Source of the DNA: Cocos nucifera
Lineage: Eukaryota; Streptophyta; Magnoliopsida; Arecales; Arecaceae
NCBI GenBank assembly: GCA_006176705.1
Contig: QRFJ01000057.1
Span: 1,331,712-1,395,711, forward strand
Reading direction: 5' to 3'
Length of the DNA: 64,000 nucleotides
Below are positions 1-12,160 of this stretch, in pieces (within the stretch, counting starts at the first letter, position 1; the number at the start of each line of letters is the position of its first letter). The position numbers and the translations under genes were made by a program. The notes beneath the pieces are model-generated. The model saw only the letters and a list, made by a program, of their open reading frames with translations, was not told the origin of the DNA and searched no databases.

Positions 1-859
1 GTAGGATACCATTTAGTTTAGGATCCTCTGATTGAAGTTAGTTGAGGCCTTAAGAGCAGATAGTAAAAATAAAAAATTAGAAGACGAGAGAAAGAGGATT
101 TGAGTGGAAAAGATTGGGATTCAATTTTCTTTAAATGAAGAAGTTGAGAGCAGATTTCAGTAGAATGTTGACTATGTGAACCTTATGCTTACCTCAAGAA
201 GGGTACGCTGCTTCTCTATTTATAGAATAAATTTACTTAGATCATTCAAGTTGTTTAGAGTTTATTAGGTCGTTAGTTTGTAGAAACGGACTTGTTAGCT
301 TGGTGGTAGCTATGGGCCATTAGCTCATGTAGAGATTGGTCGTAGTATAACTGGAGGACAATTATAGCCTAGCTGGATGATAGCTGTATCAAAGTCCAAG
401 TGCTTTGGATTCTTCTCGATGATGAGTCGAATACTATGTTGGCTCGTCTTGAGGTAATGCTGACAGTTGATTATTGTCAAGATCGGTGACAACCCGACTT
501 CGGTATAAGGGTGCTCTTAGGTATGTTTGAAATCATCTTGAAATAGAATGAAGATAATCAGAACGGTGTATTACCGATCTTCACCTAAGTAGTTAACCCA
601 CAGGATAGCTGAAAACCGGCCTTGTTTCGTAACAGGACTTAAGTAAGCCATTAGATCCATCGACATAGCTATAAGGGTGATAAATTATCGATGTAGCCTA
701 TCTATAAAGTCGTAACTTGGTATCTCGCTAATGTGAATTAGTCAAAGTTTTAGATCGATATTCAAACGATTTGGATTCAATAACTGATAGTCATCGTATA
801 TATATACATCATCATATCAATGATCTCTCTGATACTACCATATGACTAGTGATAATTAG
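1..859. other. Left-edge intergenic DNA, no gene seen
   Basis: I see no convincing coding region, RNA gene or clear element terminus here. The composition is moderately AT-rich and non-repetitive at the scale I can read. It lies downstream (in the minus-strand sense) of the NPF exon relic that follows, so it may contain eroded NPF flank or old repeat, but nothing supports a specific call. Confidence 0.4.
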
Positions 860-1305
860 CAGTACCAACATCTCTACCTTTATCTTTAGTTGTAGCTAGT
901 GGAAGTGATAGCCGACTTCTAATCAACGTGATGCAAGCTTGCAAGATTACAGTAAAGGAATTTATGTATTCTAACCAATGGCAACCATATGTTCTTGACC
1001 CTGTCAAGAAAATAACAAGAGCTATCAAGCCCCATGGCAATGCCAAACATTCCAATGATAAGGACCCGACCCATGTTGTCTTGGACATAATTCAAGGTGA
1101 CTATAGCAAAATTCAATCCCCTGCATGGCGCAACCTACCACCATTTGAAGATGTCTTTGCATTCCACAAGACCAATCTCAACTGATAAGCTCCAAATGCC
1201 ACTGCACAAGACATCTAGCCACTTTGTGCAAGAGCAACCACATAGAGGGAGAAGTAGAGGACAATGACATGGGACCAAGTTGGCAGACAAGCTGTTGAAT
1301 CTTTG
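860..1305 (-). pseudogene. NPF (NRT1/PTR) transporter exon-3 relic
   Basis: The minus strand resembles exon 3 of the intact NPF gene at 3994-4538. A window reading LNYVQDNMGR corresponds to LNYIQDNIGW in the intact gene. The following residues keep the hydrophobic membrane-segment pattern and then a degraded version of the KNPFAKIRKACATLIS segment. DNA similarity continues to about 1305, where the sequence for the FYFSLYLVAF segment and the preceding glutamine-rich part can still be matched. Frame shifts and stops break it, and no exon 1, 2 or 4 is visible nearby. It is therefore a third, partial copy of the transporter in the local cluster. The ends are approximate because similarity fades gradually. 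Confidence 0.75.
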
Positions 1306-2980
1306 GTAGATGAATATTTGAATTGCTTCAAGATTTGCAAAGGTGGATGAATAATTTGATCATCTGATTGCTTTGAGATCTATGATGATAGGTGAAAATA
1401 GTTTGGACCATCTATGGTTTCTTTAAAACCTATCTAGATGGATGAATATCTGAATGATTAGTAGTTGTTTTGAGATATATGCAAGCATAATCTCCTTCAA
1501 ATTGCCTCTTTTTTTTTCTTCTTCCTCTTCCTTCATGTTGCCAGTGACCAATGAAGAGCACAGTTAGTAGCATCGATGATTGTTTTGATATTTGTGTAGG
1601 TAGATGAATAATATGGATCATCCACTAGTTATTTTAAGGTTGGTGTAGGTGGATGGATGATCCAGTTCATATACTAGTTGCTTTGAGACATATGCAGATA
1701 GATGAACAAAAGATTTTGGAGCACTTTGAGATTTGTGCGATGGGTTATCCAATACTGGGTCTCATTAAAGGTGAGTCCTAATAGCATTGTTTGACGGGTG
1801 ATCCATTGATGGATCCTTTTTATGAAACAAAGAGCAATTTAGTTATAATATACTTTGATGCTACCATATAATAGTCACATGATACCACTTAATTTGTTAA
1901 TGGAGATGAATGGAAGAACTAGTTTGCAGCAATTTGAAACTTTGAAGGATCCACTTGAAGCTTTTTAAATTTGAGGGTCTTAATTTTAATTGGCCCAAAG
2001 GTGGAGGGTGTCCCTATAATTTTCTCTATCTTTTTTTAGTTGGTGGGAAAAAATTTGGGAAAGAAAATTTTCCAACTAAAAATCAGTGGTCACGGTTTTC
2101 TTGGCAACAGGTTACTTTACACCTGGAGTTAATCATTTTAAATAATTACTGGATTGTCTGCTCTGGAACTTACTAATTAAAGCAATACTTATCCTTTCAA
2201 CTTTCATTATCTGAGATATTTGTTTAAAAAAATATATACTTAGCAGGTATCCAAATAGGCCCTTAAGTTACTAGTTAATCTCTTCAAGATATGTGTTGTT
2301 TGATGCTGTAGGGCTACATAGATGCAAAGTAAAAAGAACAAAAAATAATTCAAGGAAAAATCATTGGTGAGCTTTGAAATGGACGACTACAGGTCATGTA
2401 ATTATTGTAGCTTTAGAAGCAGTGAATTGTTGGAAACAATATAATTATGCATATGTGCATATAAAACAAGTTTAAATGTGGACAACTTCAGGCATCATTG
2501 TATCTAAAAAGAGGCATATGTGCATAGGATCGGACATTGAAGAGCCACATACCCCATCCTTTGTTTGACTGTCATTTTTTTGATTTTTTTTTAATTTTAT
2601 TTTATGTAAAGTGTCGATATATAGTTAACAAATTATATTTCATCCTTTTGCACAAGTTAGTTTGTCTTTGAACATGGTTAAACTTTGGTGCATAACTTTT
2701 TTTTTTTTTTAAAAAAAGACATACTTTCAAAAAGACTGAAGATTTAAGTATAAAACGTCCATCAAAATTAAGAAGTGTCAATAGATTTTCAGCTTAAATA
2801 TAGCATGACAACCAATTCAAAGGCAATTACCATAATGCGAAATGCTGGTTGAGCTAGGATTGAAAAAAATAAAATGGCATTCAAATAAAGGACTAGATAG
2901 ATAAATGTCGACATGCTTGGTCATCATGCAACTAGAAGAGCAGATGTCTTGGTGGAAAAGTTTTTCTACGTTTGGGTCAT
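1306..2980. other. AT-rich intergenic DNA with diverged short repeats
   Basis: No gene is supported. Between about 1320 and 1740 a motif of the form GATGAATA-N-GATCATC followed by TTGCTTTGAGATNTATG recurs three or four times with heavy divergence, suggesting an old tandem duplication. Near 2249-2275 the sequence GGTATCCAAATAGGCCC is the inverted form of the GGCCTGTTTGGATACC string at about 21842, typical of the ends of small plant DNA transposons. I could not find a matching second terminus. Poly-T/poly-A runs lie at about 2697-2717. Confidence 0.4.
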
Positions 2981-3036
2981 ATATACCAATAGAGAACCTA
3001 TACATATGATGAAGGATTATGATCTTGTTATAAAGA

Positions 3037-3042
3037 TTTATT
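3037..3042 (-). promoter_or_regulatory. Candidate poly(A) signal of the NPF gene
   Basis: The minus strand reads AATAAA about 40 nt after the NPF stop codon. The duplicated 3' flank of the second NPF copy (about 30,620-30,715) aligns here but reads CATAAA at the equivalent place. Plant poly(A) signals are loose, so this is only a candidate. Confidence 0.3.
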
Positions 3043-3080
3043 AAATCAATCATGTCAATTGCAAAACAAAGAGCAAGTAA

Positions 3081-5337
3081 TCACACTGCGATGGGTATTT
3101 TTTTCTTATATACATAGGATCGTGCAGCGCAGAGATAGAGTCCTAATTGTATCGAACTGATTCCGGCAAGGAGCCAATAGAAGTAATCAAGATGTGCATG
3201 GTTCAAGTTGTCAGAGAACCAGCTCTGTCCTCTGCTTCCTGTCACCTTGTCGATCACAGAGATAAGGAAACCACTAAGCAACTCGCCAGTGCCAATGACA
3301 CTTGCATACAGAGCAAGCCCAAGGCTTCTCATTTCACCGGGCACTTGATCATAGAAGAATTCTTGCAACCCAACAAACACAAAGACAAACGTAATACCAT
3401 CGAGAACATGGGGAGGAAGCAACCACCACATGCTCATCGGAATGGCAACATTGGGCATGTCAACCAACCCAAAATCTCTAGCTGTTTCAAGCCTCTTCAT
3501 CTCTATCAGAGCTGCTACCATCATTGTAATCATCGAGAAGAACATTCCCGTGCCGATTCGTTGAAGCATGGTGATGCCCGTCGGCAATCCTGTAAAATAT
3601 CTGGCTATTGGTACAATGACTCGATCATAGACGGGAATGAATACGATGACGGTGATTCTGATGAAGCTCAGTAGTGCTGCTGGTGGCACCTGGAAGTTGG
3701 TCCCAATTCTCCTATCCAATGTACTGGCTTGCTTGGTAAATAGTGTCGACGACTGAGCAGCAGCAACAGCAGAAGTTAAGCAGGTCGCCCATATAGGAAA
3801 CAATTGGAGCAATCCTTTGGATTCCTTTACTTGACCTACACCATTTATCCTCTCATGCTCGTGAGAATAATGAGGGTGCCTGTCAACAAGATTACAAATT
3901 TTTCTTTAAGCACTACAGAGACGCTAATGGTCTATAATAAGGAATTATTTAATTATGGTATCGTGAAAAGATAGTGACTATGGGCTGGCTTACTTCTTGG
4001 TATGTTGAGATGCACGTGGAAGAAGGGCTTCTTTTGCTCCATTTTTCGGTGTGGCGAATGATGTCTGTTGCCAACTGCTAATTAGTGTGGCACATGCTTT
4101 CCGGATCTTAGCAAAGGGATTTTTGTCTTCTATTAGATGATAGCGATAAAATTTGGTTCCGAGCAAGAAAATGGTGAGAGATACCCCTATAAAGATCCAT
4201 GGAATTCCAAATCCGAGGGTCCAACCGATATTGTCTTGGATATAGTTCAATGCCAGGTTAGTGACTAAGATGGTTGCGAACACTCCAAAATTCCACCAAT
4301 TGAAGAAAGAGCTTCTGGCCTTGCAGTCCTCCGGCTTATTCTCATCGAACTGATCGGCTCCGAATGCTTGAACACATGGTCTATGGCCGCCTTGTGCAAA
4401 TGCAACTAGATACAGGGAGAAGTAGAAGACTATTGCTTGGAATTGAAGCTGGGGGCAAGCTGTAAGATCTGTGCTATCGTTGCATTCAGAAGGATTGAGA
4501 GTTGGCAGCACGGAGGAGAGGGTCAGCATGCCTAGTCCCTGAATCTCCTTTTGTGAGTTGGTAGAAGTAGCAACTTGAACATGTCATAACTGTCATCCTG
4601 GATGCATATAAAACTTTTCCTCTTCTTTAATGAAAGCGCCGGTGACCAATGTGGCTCACCACCCATTAGTCTCCTTTGCTCTCAAAAAAAAAAAAGAATT
4701 TCATAATTGAATCACCGAAGATATATGCAATTCCATTATGAAATATTTTATATCATTTTTGAGCGTGATGGACGCGCTAATTTCACGTGAGAGCACTTAG
4801 ATTTAGGAGCAAGTAGAATTGGAAAAAAAATACTAGGAATTCCTGCAAGTTGCATTTGGCTGGCCTTGTATTTAGCTTCGCTCACCTTGAGAGAGATGGA
4901 TAGTGCTCTCCCAAACTTAGGAAATTTGAAATCGATTGAGGGCAGCAATGACATCTAGGTAGCTGCGATTTAATTCATCGAGTACTGATGAGGTGAAATA
5001 TATATGTGGGATTAAGGCTATAGGGTCACCGCTGGCTAAGATTAACAGAGAGCTGTGCACAGGTTGAGGCATCCGCAATTCACCAATTCAGGATCGTTTC
5101 CAGTGTGAAGTGGGTCGAATAATATTTTCATGAAAATTTAAAATAATAATTTTTTTTGTGAACAAATCAGTAAGAGAACTAACCCCACATTCCACCATTC
5201 ATTGATAGATGAAGACCAACTAATAGCTCTTTGTCAAGACCTCAAATAACAGTTTATCCACGGTATTCCAAGTAGCGAGACAAAACAAAGGACGAGTCAT
5301 GTTAATTTAGATTCTTAATAATTTTTAAAATAACTAA

Positions 5338-5393
<56 letters not shown>

Positions 5394-6081
5394 GACCGTA
5401 AGATAATTAATCTATTTGCCCAAGCACTAGCATCTATACAGGTTGGGCCGCAAAGTAATAATGTTATGTTGGGCATCATCATTGCTATCCGGCCCACCCC
5501 ACCCCCACCTTCTCTACCGGCTACTTGCGGTTCCCGTCGTTTGCATGCGTGTGCACGAAAAATGAGGTAAAACAGAATATATATACGATGATTGTTGATG
5601 GCAGCAGTAGTAGTAGTAGTATACGTACCAGAAGGTAGAGGAGGGAGGAGAGTACGATGGTCCGATAACGGTCCAGATATGAGTCGGCCACGAACGCCCC
5701 CACCAGCGGCAGCATCAACGACACCCCGGACCACACGTTCACCGCCGTAGCCGCCGCCGCCGTCGACTCCCCGAGCGGTCCCGTCAGATAGCTGATCAGA
5801 TTCGACGACACACCGAAGCAAGCCGACCTCTCCGCTATCTCCACCCCTGCAGTCATCAGCCAACCGATCTGTGATCCCCTTCGAATCCACGGCTCCTGGC
5901 CGTACAAGTAACCGGATGACTACCTACCCATGATGAAGAGGGCGGCGGTCCACCCACCGACGGCGGATCTGGAGATCCGACGGCCGGGATCGTCGGCTTT
6001 CATGGGAGCGTCGTCGTTGCCGAGTGGCTCGATCTCCATCTCTTCCTCCATGTGCACGGTTACGCACATCCGCTGAGCCAT
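3081..6081 (-). CDS. NPF: NRT1/PTR family (NPF) proton-coupled transporter, 4 exons
   Basis: Complete spliced gene. Exons in transcript order: 6081-5928, 5846-5629, 4538-3994, 3879-3081. Introns of 81, 1090 and 114 bp all have GT/AG borders and phases that join in frame (1716 nt, 571 residues plus stop). The family comprises 12-helix plasma-membrane or tonoplast symporters for nitrate, peptides or hormones. Visible hallmarks are the ExxER proton-coupling motif (EIAER) at the start of exon 2, YLTGPLG, the loop with ADQFDE, FNWWNFG, TKQASTLDRRIG, ITMLQRIGTG, ALIEMKR, MSMWWLLP, LQEFFYDQVP and HLDYFYWLLA. The order and wording fit the NPF5 group, which is inference. The central cytoplasmic linker is short: the usual FLDKA-type segment before the second half is replaced by HPHYSHEHERINGVGQ. 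The second local copy shares this, so it looks ancestral to the pair. The substrate cannot be told from sequence. Confidence 0.93.
5337..5392. repeat. (ATT)n microsatellite in NPF intron 2
   Basis: An uninterrupted run of about 18 ATT units lies in the 1090-bp second intron of the NPF gene, just inside the exon-2 side. It is a pure trinucleotide tract, likely length-variable between individuals. Confidence 0.95.
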
Positions 6082-7129
6082 TGGCACGAAGCATGTACCA
6101 TAAAGTTTAGATAGCCAACAGGAGAAAAATTAGCTTACCAGAAAAAGAAAAAAAGCAAGCAGAGAAGATTACGAAAAAGGTCAATGCGAAGCGGTTGGAT
6201 GACTACCACTTATATGTGCTGTTCGATCATGGCCGTTCATTTATGTGGGTCATGTCCCGCTGCTTCTCCTTGCGCTGCGGTGCGGTTGGGTGGTGCAGTC
6301 TATGGATTTAAAAATATTGTCTTCGTTATCTAAAGAATAAAAAAAAAAAAAAGCATTGTCTTCATTCAAAAAGATTCCGAAAGCATTGGCATGAAGCGTG
6401 GAAGGCGTGGTGGGATGGGACAATGCTAGCTCAAGCACCCGCACCTTGGAATCTTGCTTCATATATAATTCAAACGTTTGATATGATTATTACACCCTAT
6501 CCAACATGTTTAGAATAGCATAAAATCTATCGGCCATGCTGATGCAAGAATAGTGGAATCATTTTGGTTGGTAATATTATACCCATAAGGATACGACGGG
6601 GACTATTTTATATGAAACTAACTATTTTGGTGAAAGCATTAACCTTATTCATACCTTGATGGGCTAGAATCCTATGCTTCTTAGTATATGGACAAACTAA
6701 ATTAGTGTAACTGTATAATATAAATAATACAATATGGCTAGTTAATCGGTTTGTGTCAATGGGTACGTGGTGTCAAATTTACATAGCTAATTAATTGCAA
6801 CATGCCCTGATGACTACAAGGTTGGTTTTATTGTAATACTTTTCTTTATTTTTTTACTCAAACGTTGCATACGTGTACAGAGTATTGGAGTCTAGCTGAT
6901 AATTAAATTTGATCGATGGAATAGAATTTCTTTTGGGAAAGTGGCTACTCTGGCCATGTCATTGCACCAAATATGGATATCTCAACACCAAGCCTAGAGC
7001 AACTCGTTCATGAGGATAGCTTGTTTCAAATTACCAATAGGTTGTCATTTTTCATAATTCCTACTTATAAAAAGGACATAGTGTCCTTTCTCTTTGATTC
7101 GAGTTCGCCTCTAATCATAGAAGTTAGTG
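6082..7129. other. NPF upstream region and Tat1 left flank
   Basis: This is the promoter side of the minus-strand NPF gene. A possible TATA element (minus strand AATTATATAT) lies at about 6461-6470, roughly 380 bp before the ATG; I cannot place a start site. An open frame on the plus strand from 6973 reaches the Tat1 insertion site and stays open for about 25 further codons into the right flank (18007 on) when the element is ignored, but it resembles nothing I recognise. Confidence 0.35.
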
Positions 7130-7134
7130 CTTTC

Positions 7135-7897
7135 TATTATGAAATAGGGCTGGTATGGCCTTGGCCTGTTTAGGATTGGCCGCCGATCTACCTTAATGAA
7201 TCATCTGAGCAGAATAATACGACACTTCGCCCATAGTTAGCTGTAGGTCGGCTTATTTAGGATCGGTCGCCGACCTACATCAATGGATCGTCTGAGCGGA
7301 ACAATGTGATACTTCGCCCACGGTTAGCTGTAGGTCGGCTTAAGCCGATCTACAATTTTGGTTGACCTACTAAAGATCGTTTCCTGACAAAATGAGGTAG
7401 GCCTTCATACCTCGTCCTCATCGAATTTAGATCGGCCGCCAAGTTATATGAATAGGCTCATAGCTCGTCAATGACCGACCTACAACCATTCCTACTGAAA
7501 CTGTGTGCTCTTCGAATCAAAAAACTCGGATAAAGAGAAAACTTTCGTAATTCTGTCTTCTAAGAAGGAAAGAAATCTTCCAAATCAATCCAGGATGACT
7601 AATTCGAAAAGCCGTTAGAGTTCGAAACGGATACGACTTCAACTCCTCTCCTATAAATAAAGGAGCTCCAGGACCCTCCAGGTATGCCATTCAATTCGAT
7701 GCTTTCTCTCCTCATTGTTCTTCAATCTCCTAACTTAAACGTCGGAGGGTCTTCACCAGAGAACACTCCGGTGGAAACTTTATTGCAGGTGAATGGGTGA
7801 AGCTCCAGCAAAGTTCGTCCTCAGCCTCATATTTCTCGGTGGTCGAGCTTCTTCATCCTCATCGGTCGACCTCAAGCCATGAGATCTAGGAGCAATA
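7135..7897 (+). repeat. Tat1 5' LTR
   Basis: It aligns with the 3' LTR through most of its length. The start reads TATTATG where the 3' LTR keeps canonical TGTTATG, and both end GCAATA. A TATA box (TATAAATA, 7652-7659) sits in the same place as in the 3' LTR. An internal tandem duplication of about 87 bp (units from 7170 and 7257) is absent from the 3' LTR and accounts for most of the 95-bp length difference. Confidence 0.93.
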
Positions 7898-7898
7898 G

Positions 7899-7916
7899 TT
7901 GGCGCTAGAGGAAGGG
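7899..7916 (+). promoter_or_regulatory. Tat1 primer-binding site
   Basis: TTGGCGCTAGAGGAAGGG begins one base after the 5' LTR. The same string follows the 5' LTR of Tat2, and a near-identical one follows that of the short element at 56645. Its position and TGG start mark it as the tRNA primer-binding site for minus-strand synthesis. I do not assign the tRNA. Confidence 0.8.
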
Positions 7917-7996
7917 CCTCGATTATTTTCGAGGTCTAATTTTAAGGAAAGAAAGTACGACACTGGATATCATTAGAATTCGAAGGGGAACATCAA

Positions 7997-9480
7997 ATGC
8001 GTCCCAGCATTCTAGTGGTCGGAGGATCTACAAGGCTTAATAGATTAACGCATCTCCACCACCAATCTAGAAAAATCCACCAACGGCACCAGCAGTCTCA
8101 CAGGAATAGTATGACATCCTGCTTCATCAGGTGTAGGCACTATCAGCCATCGTAAGAGAAATACAGTAGGCTGATGAGTGCCGTCCAGTTGAAGAAAATT
8201 CAGATATGATCTGGATGAGGCTGGAGGAATGATGCCCCCGAAGTCCTAGGATGGAGGCCAGCCGTCATAGTCGACCTACTGGTCCTTCCCGTCGAAGATC
8301 TGAACGCTCGCCAACATCGATTTTCAGAGGAGGCTCCACCCCGAGCCATGAGACTCCTCAACACCGAGTCACTCGTGAGGATGACATGGAGAAAAAGCTC
8401 AAAAAGATGCAATGGCAGCTGGATGCATTGCAGGAGCCAAGGTAACAAGGGGAGGATTTAGGGTTTAATGTCGATCCCCCATTCACTCAGAAAATCATGG
8501 ACGAACCCTTGCCACATCGATTCAAGATCCCTCAGATGGATCTTTATGATGGAACGATCAATCCCATAGATCATTTTGACAGTTTTCGAACTCTTATGCA
8601 TCTACAAAGCACTATCGATGTGATACTATGTCGAGCTTTTTCTTCAACTCTCAGAAAGATGGCTCAACATTGATATTCAAATCTGAAATTCGACTCCAAA
8701 GATTTTATTTTACCAATTGAGCCATCTGTTCATTGCCCACTTCATAAGCAGTCATCGACAATGTCGTAACTCTGACTTTCTCGTGAGCATCAGACAATAA
8801 GAGAATGAGATCCTTCGAGAGTATATCAATCGATTTAATGCAGTCATCTTGGAGGTCCAAAATTTAGACCCGTCTGTGGCCATGACGACGTTCAAGACCG
8901 ACCTCCTCCAAAATGACCTTTTGTTCTCCCTCAACCTGGATTATCCGAAGGATTTCGTTGAGATGCTAGAACGAGTGAAGAAGTATGCCCAAACCGAAGA
9001 GGCTTGGGACCAGCAGGGGAGTAGTCGAGATGCTAGGTCGGATCCGTCCCAAAAATAAGAGAAGAAAAAAGACCACAAATGGATGCAACACCGTCCGAAG
9101 GACCTATGGTTTCATCAATCGTGCACCCCACCTCGAAGTAGCCAACCAGCATCTCCAAAGCCGTGAGGCTGATTTAGAACTGTACCTCGGAGGTTCAATT
9201 ACCACACCCCTCTCAGCACATCCCAGGCTCAGATTCTGATGGAGATCGAGCGACGAGAAGATATACCTCAACCCAAGAAAATGATAACCCCTGCTCAAGT
9301 AAGAAATTTGAGAAAGTATTGTTGATATCATCGTGACCATGGGTATGATACTGAGGAGTGCTTGCAGCTCAAAGAGAAAATAGAGGCACTAATCAAGCAA
9401 GAATGACTTCGGCACTATATGGATGAACGGCGAATTTTGGCGAATTTGGATTGTGACCAACCTCAGTAGGATGAACCGCG
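7997..9480 (+). pseudogene. Tat1 gag (capsid/nucleocapsid), broken
   Basis: Gag forms the cytoplasmic virus-like particle. The frame can be followed from an ATG near 7997 that matches the Tat2 gag start region, through a coiled-coil-like stretch, PPFTQKIM (about 8480), YDGTINPIDHF and CRAFSSTL of the retrotransposon gag domain, then NLDYPKDFVEML and KKYAQTEEAW. A His/Cys knuckle with YHRDHGYDTEEC lies near 9325-9362. Stops interrupt it several times, mostly where a Gln, Trp or Arg codon is expected; for example the residue before YHRDHG is TGA for CGA. It cannot encode a full protein. Confidence 0.85.
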
Positions 9481-9496
9481 CGGAGAGCAGCCAGCT

Positions 9497-10312
9497 GTGA
9501 AAGAAATCAAAATAATTGCTGGAGGAAACCTCAGTGGAAACACTTCAGATCGGGATCGATCTGGAAAGGAACTGAGGAAAAGGAAGGTAGATGGTGAAAT
9601 TACTTTCACCGATGAAGATCTGGAAGAAATAAGTCAGCCCCATGATGATCTTATAGTCATTTTTCTGAATATTGTTAATTATGATGTACATCGAATTCTT
9701 GTTGATAATGGAAGCTCGGTAGATGTTCTATTTTATGATGTCTTTGTTCGGATGAACTTGAGTCCTGAACTACTGATGAAGAGGAATGTACCTCTGCTCG
9801 GATTTTCTGGCACTATGGTTTCAGTGGAAGGGACTATCCTACTAACAATAAAAGCTGGACGAGCTCCAAAGCAGGTGATTATTGACATAACTTATTTTAT
9901 TATGAATAGTCCCTCCGCCTACAATATCATCTTAGGTCGGTCAGACCTAAATATCCTCCTAGCCATAGTATCGATCTATCACCTGAAGGTCAAATTCATG
10001 ACTCCACATGAAATTGGCGAGCTCAGGAGAAATCAGTCGGTCGCAAGGAAATGTTACATGGCTACTTTACATGGAGTGGTGGCTGAAGAGCAATCCATGA
10101 ATGAGTTAGATGTCCAGGATGAACAAACTGAACAAAAAGGCTCCCCAGCAGAAGAACTGATCTCTGTACCAAGCAAGGATGATCTGAACAAGGTTGTGAA
10201 GGTTGGCTCAAGCTTATGTGAAGAAGATCGACAGCACCTCATCACATTTCTACGAGATAATGCCGATGTGTTTGCTTGGTCAGCATTGAATATGTCCGAT
10301 ATTGATCCGTAA
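9497..10312 (+). pseudogene. Tat1 aspartic protease region
   Basis: This open stretch of 271 codons holds the retropepsin-like domain. The active-site signature is VDNGSS at 9701-9718 (Asp at 9704), followed by the flap and the second conserved block ending NIILGRSDLN. The Tat lineage uses D-N-G where most gypsy elements use D-S/T-G. Downstream is the acidic linker before RT, ending DVFAWSALNMSDIDP, directly comparable with DVFAWAPADVPGIDA in Tat2. The reading frame is continuous across the domain, but it closes at a TAA in front of RT, where the polyprotein should continue. Confidence 0.85.
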
Positions 10313-10321
10313 GTCATGGTA

Positions 10322-11580
10322 CATTGACTCAATATAGATCTGAATCGTCATCCGATCAGACAGAAAAAGCGGAGCTTCACCCCTGAATGCCAAAGGATGA
10401 TACGAGAAGAAATTGATAAGCTTTTGAGGGCCAGCTTCATCCGAGAAGTTTATTATCCGGAGTGGTTGGCTAACGTCATCCTTATCAAAAAGGCCAATGA
10501 AAAATGGCGCACGTGTATTGATTATATGGATCTCAATGGATCATGCCCAAAGGATAGCTATCCTCTACCACATATAGACCAATTGGTGGATGCGACCTTG
10601 GGACATTAGCTTCTATTATTCATGGATGCTTTCTTGAGATACAACCAGATCCGAATGGCATTCGAGAATGAAGAAAAAATTTCTTTCATAATTGACCAAG
10701 GCCTTTTTTGCTACTGAGTCATACCGTTTGGCTTGAAGAATGCTGGGACAACCTATCAAAGACTTGTGAACAAGCTTTTCATAGAGTAGATTGGGAGAAA
10801 TATGGAAGTGTATGTAGATGACATGCTCGTCCAAAGTAGGACAGCTGAATACCATTTTATCGACCTAGAAGAAGTCTTTTCTATACTACGGCATTTTTGA
10901 ATGAAGCTCAACCTAGATAAATGTGCCTTCGGTGTCACTTTCGAAAAATTTTTTGGGTTCATGGTGTCACAACATGAGATTGAGGCTAATCCAGAGAAGA
11001 TTCAAGCTCTTCAAGAGATGAAGTCTCTGAAGACGATCAAAGAAGTGCAGTAACTCACAGGAAGGATCACAATCTTAAATAGATTCTTATTAAGAACGAC
11101 GAAAAAGAGCCTTCCATACTTTAAAGCCCTTAAGCAATCGAAGGACTTTCAATGGACGGATGAATGCCAGATGACCTTCGACGAGCTAAAAAAATACCTC
11201 AGCTCTCCCCCTCTATTAAGCAAGTCAGAGCCTGAGGAGGTATTGTACTTATATCTAGCTATTTCTTCTTTAGCAATTAGTTCTATTTTGATCCGATAAG
11301 AGGTCAAGGTGCAGAAGCCGATCTATTACGTGAGCCGGATACTTCACGATGCTGAGATTAGGTATACGAGACTGAAAAAGATCGTCTATGCACTCTTGAT
11401 ATCTACGAAAAAATTACGTCCATATTTTCAAGCGCACACCATCGCAATCCTTATAGACCAATCCATTAGATCGGTATTATATTGACAAGATACTTCTGAG
11501 TGGCTGGCTAAATGGGCTACCGAGCTAGGCAAATTCGATATCAAATATTTACCAAGATCGTCCATTAAAGCTCAGGCATT
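10322..11580 (+). pseudogene. Tat1 reverse transcriptase and first RNase H
   Basis: Reverse transcriptase copies the element RNA into DNA in the particle. Recognisable blocks are LLRASFIREVYYPEWLANV, SCPKDSYPLPHIDQLVDAT, the catalytic YVDD at 10811-10822, and the C-terminal block with the FGFMVS-like segment. The RNase H follows (YYVSRILHDAE, KKLRPYFQAH). Multiple in-frame stops occur, for example after TLGH, at former Gln codons, and in the RNase H after ILIR. One catalytic-type aspartate near IDQSIRS is still present. The domain is complete in length but dead. Confidence 0.87.
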
Positions 11581-12160
11581 GATGGATTTCATCCTGAAAT
11601 GTATAATTCCTGATGAGGAATCCAGTCACGCTGAAACCTCTTCAACCAATGAATGTTGGACCCTGCATGTTGATGGATCTTCGAATGCCATGGGCTCCGA
11701 AGCTGGGCTGATCTTAACCAGCCCAGAAGGAGTAGTAGTGGAATATGCCTTACACTTCGACTTTTCGACTTCCAACAATGAAGCCAAGTATGAGGCATTG
11801 GTAGCGGAACTTAGAATAGCAAAAGAAATGAGAGTTTGGCATCTCAGAGTACATAGTAATTCGCAGTTGGTGATTAATCAGGTTCAGAAAGAATATGAAG
11901 CTCGGGAGCCGAATATGGTAAAGTATCTACAGAAGATCAGAGACTTGGCTTCTAGCTTTTTAATGATAGATGTTAGGCAGATACCAAGGGTGGAGAATAT
12001 GCAAGCTGACCTCCTTTCTAAACTAACAACTCATGGAGCGGCCGATCTAAAAAGAAGCTCATACATGAAAGTCCTTGAGAAGTCGAGTATTGAGGAGGTC
12101 CTAGTAATGCAAGCTGATCCAGAATTGAGTTGGATAGATCCTATTCTCCATTATTTGTGA
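11579..12160 (+). pseudogene. Tat1 second (archaeal-type) RNase H domain
   Basis: An open stretch holds a second RNase H: LHVDGSSNAMGSEAGL (first catalytic Asp in DGSS), NNEAKYEALVAELRIAKE (catalytic Glu), VHSNSQLVINQVQ (where an SDSQL motif is expected; Asp is changed to Asn), and IPRVENMQADLLSKL (final Asp). This extra RNase H is characteristic of Tat-lineage elements and distinct from the one fused to RT. The Asp-to-Asn change in the S-N-S-Q motif would be expected to weaken catalysis. The frame is closed by a stop at its border with integrase. Confidence 0.87.

Noticed and set aside
2249..2275. Possible end of a small DNA transposon (GGCCTATTTGGATACC inverted)
   Set aside because: No matching second terminus or target duplication could be found nearby.
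3147..3674. 175-codon plus-strand open frame opposite the last NPF exon
   Set aside because: It is the antisense shadow of a conserved transporter exon; the same shadow appears opposite copy 2 (30815-31285). No signals or family support it.
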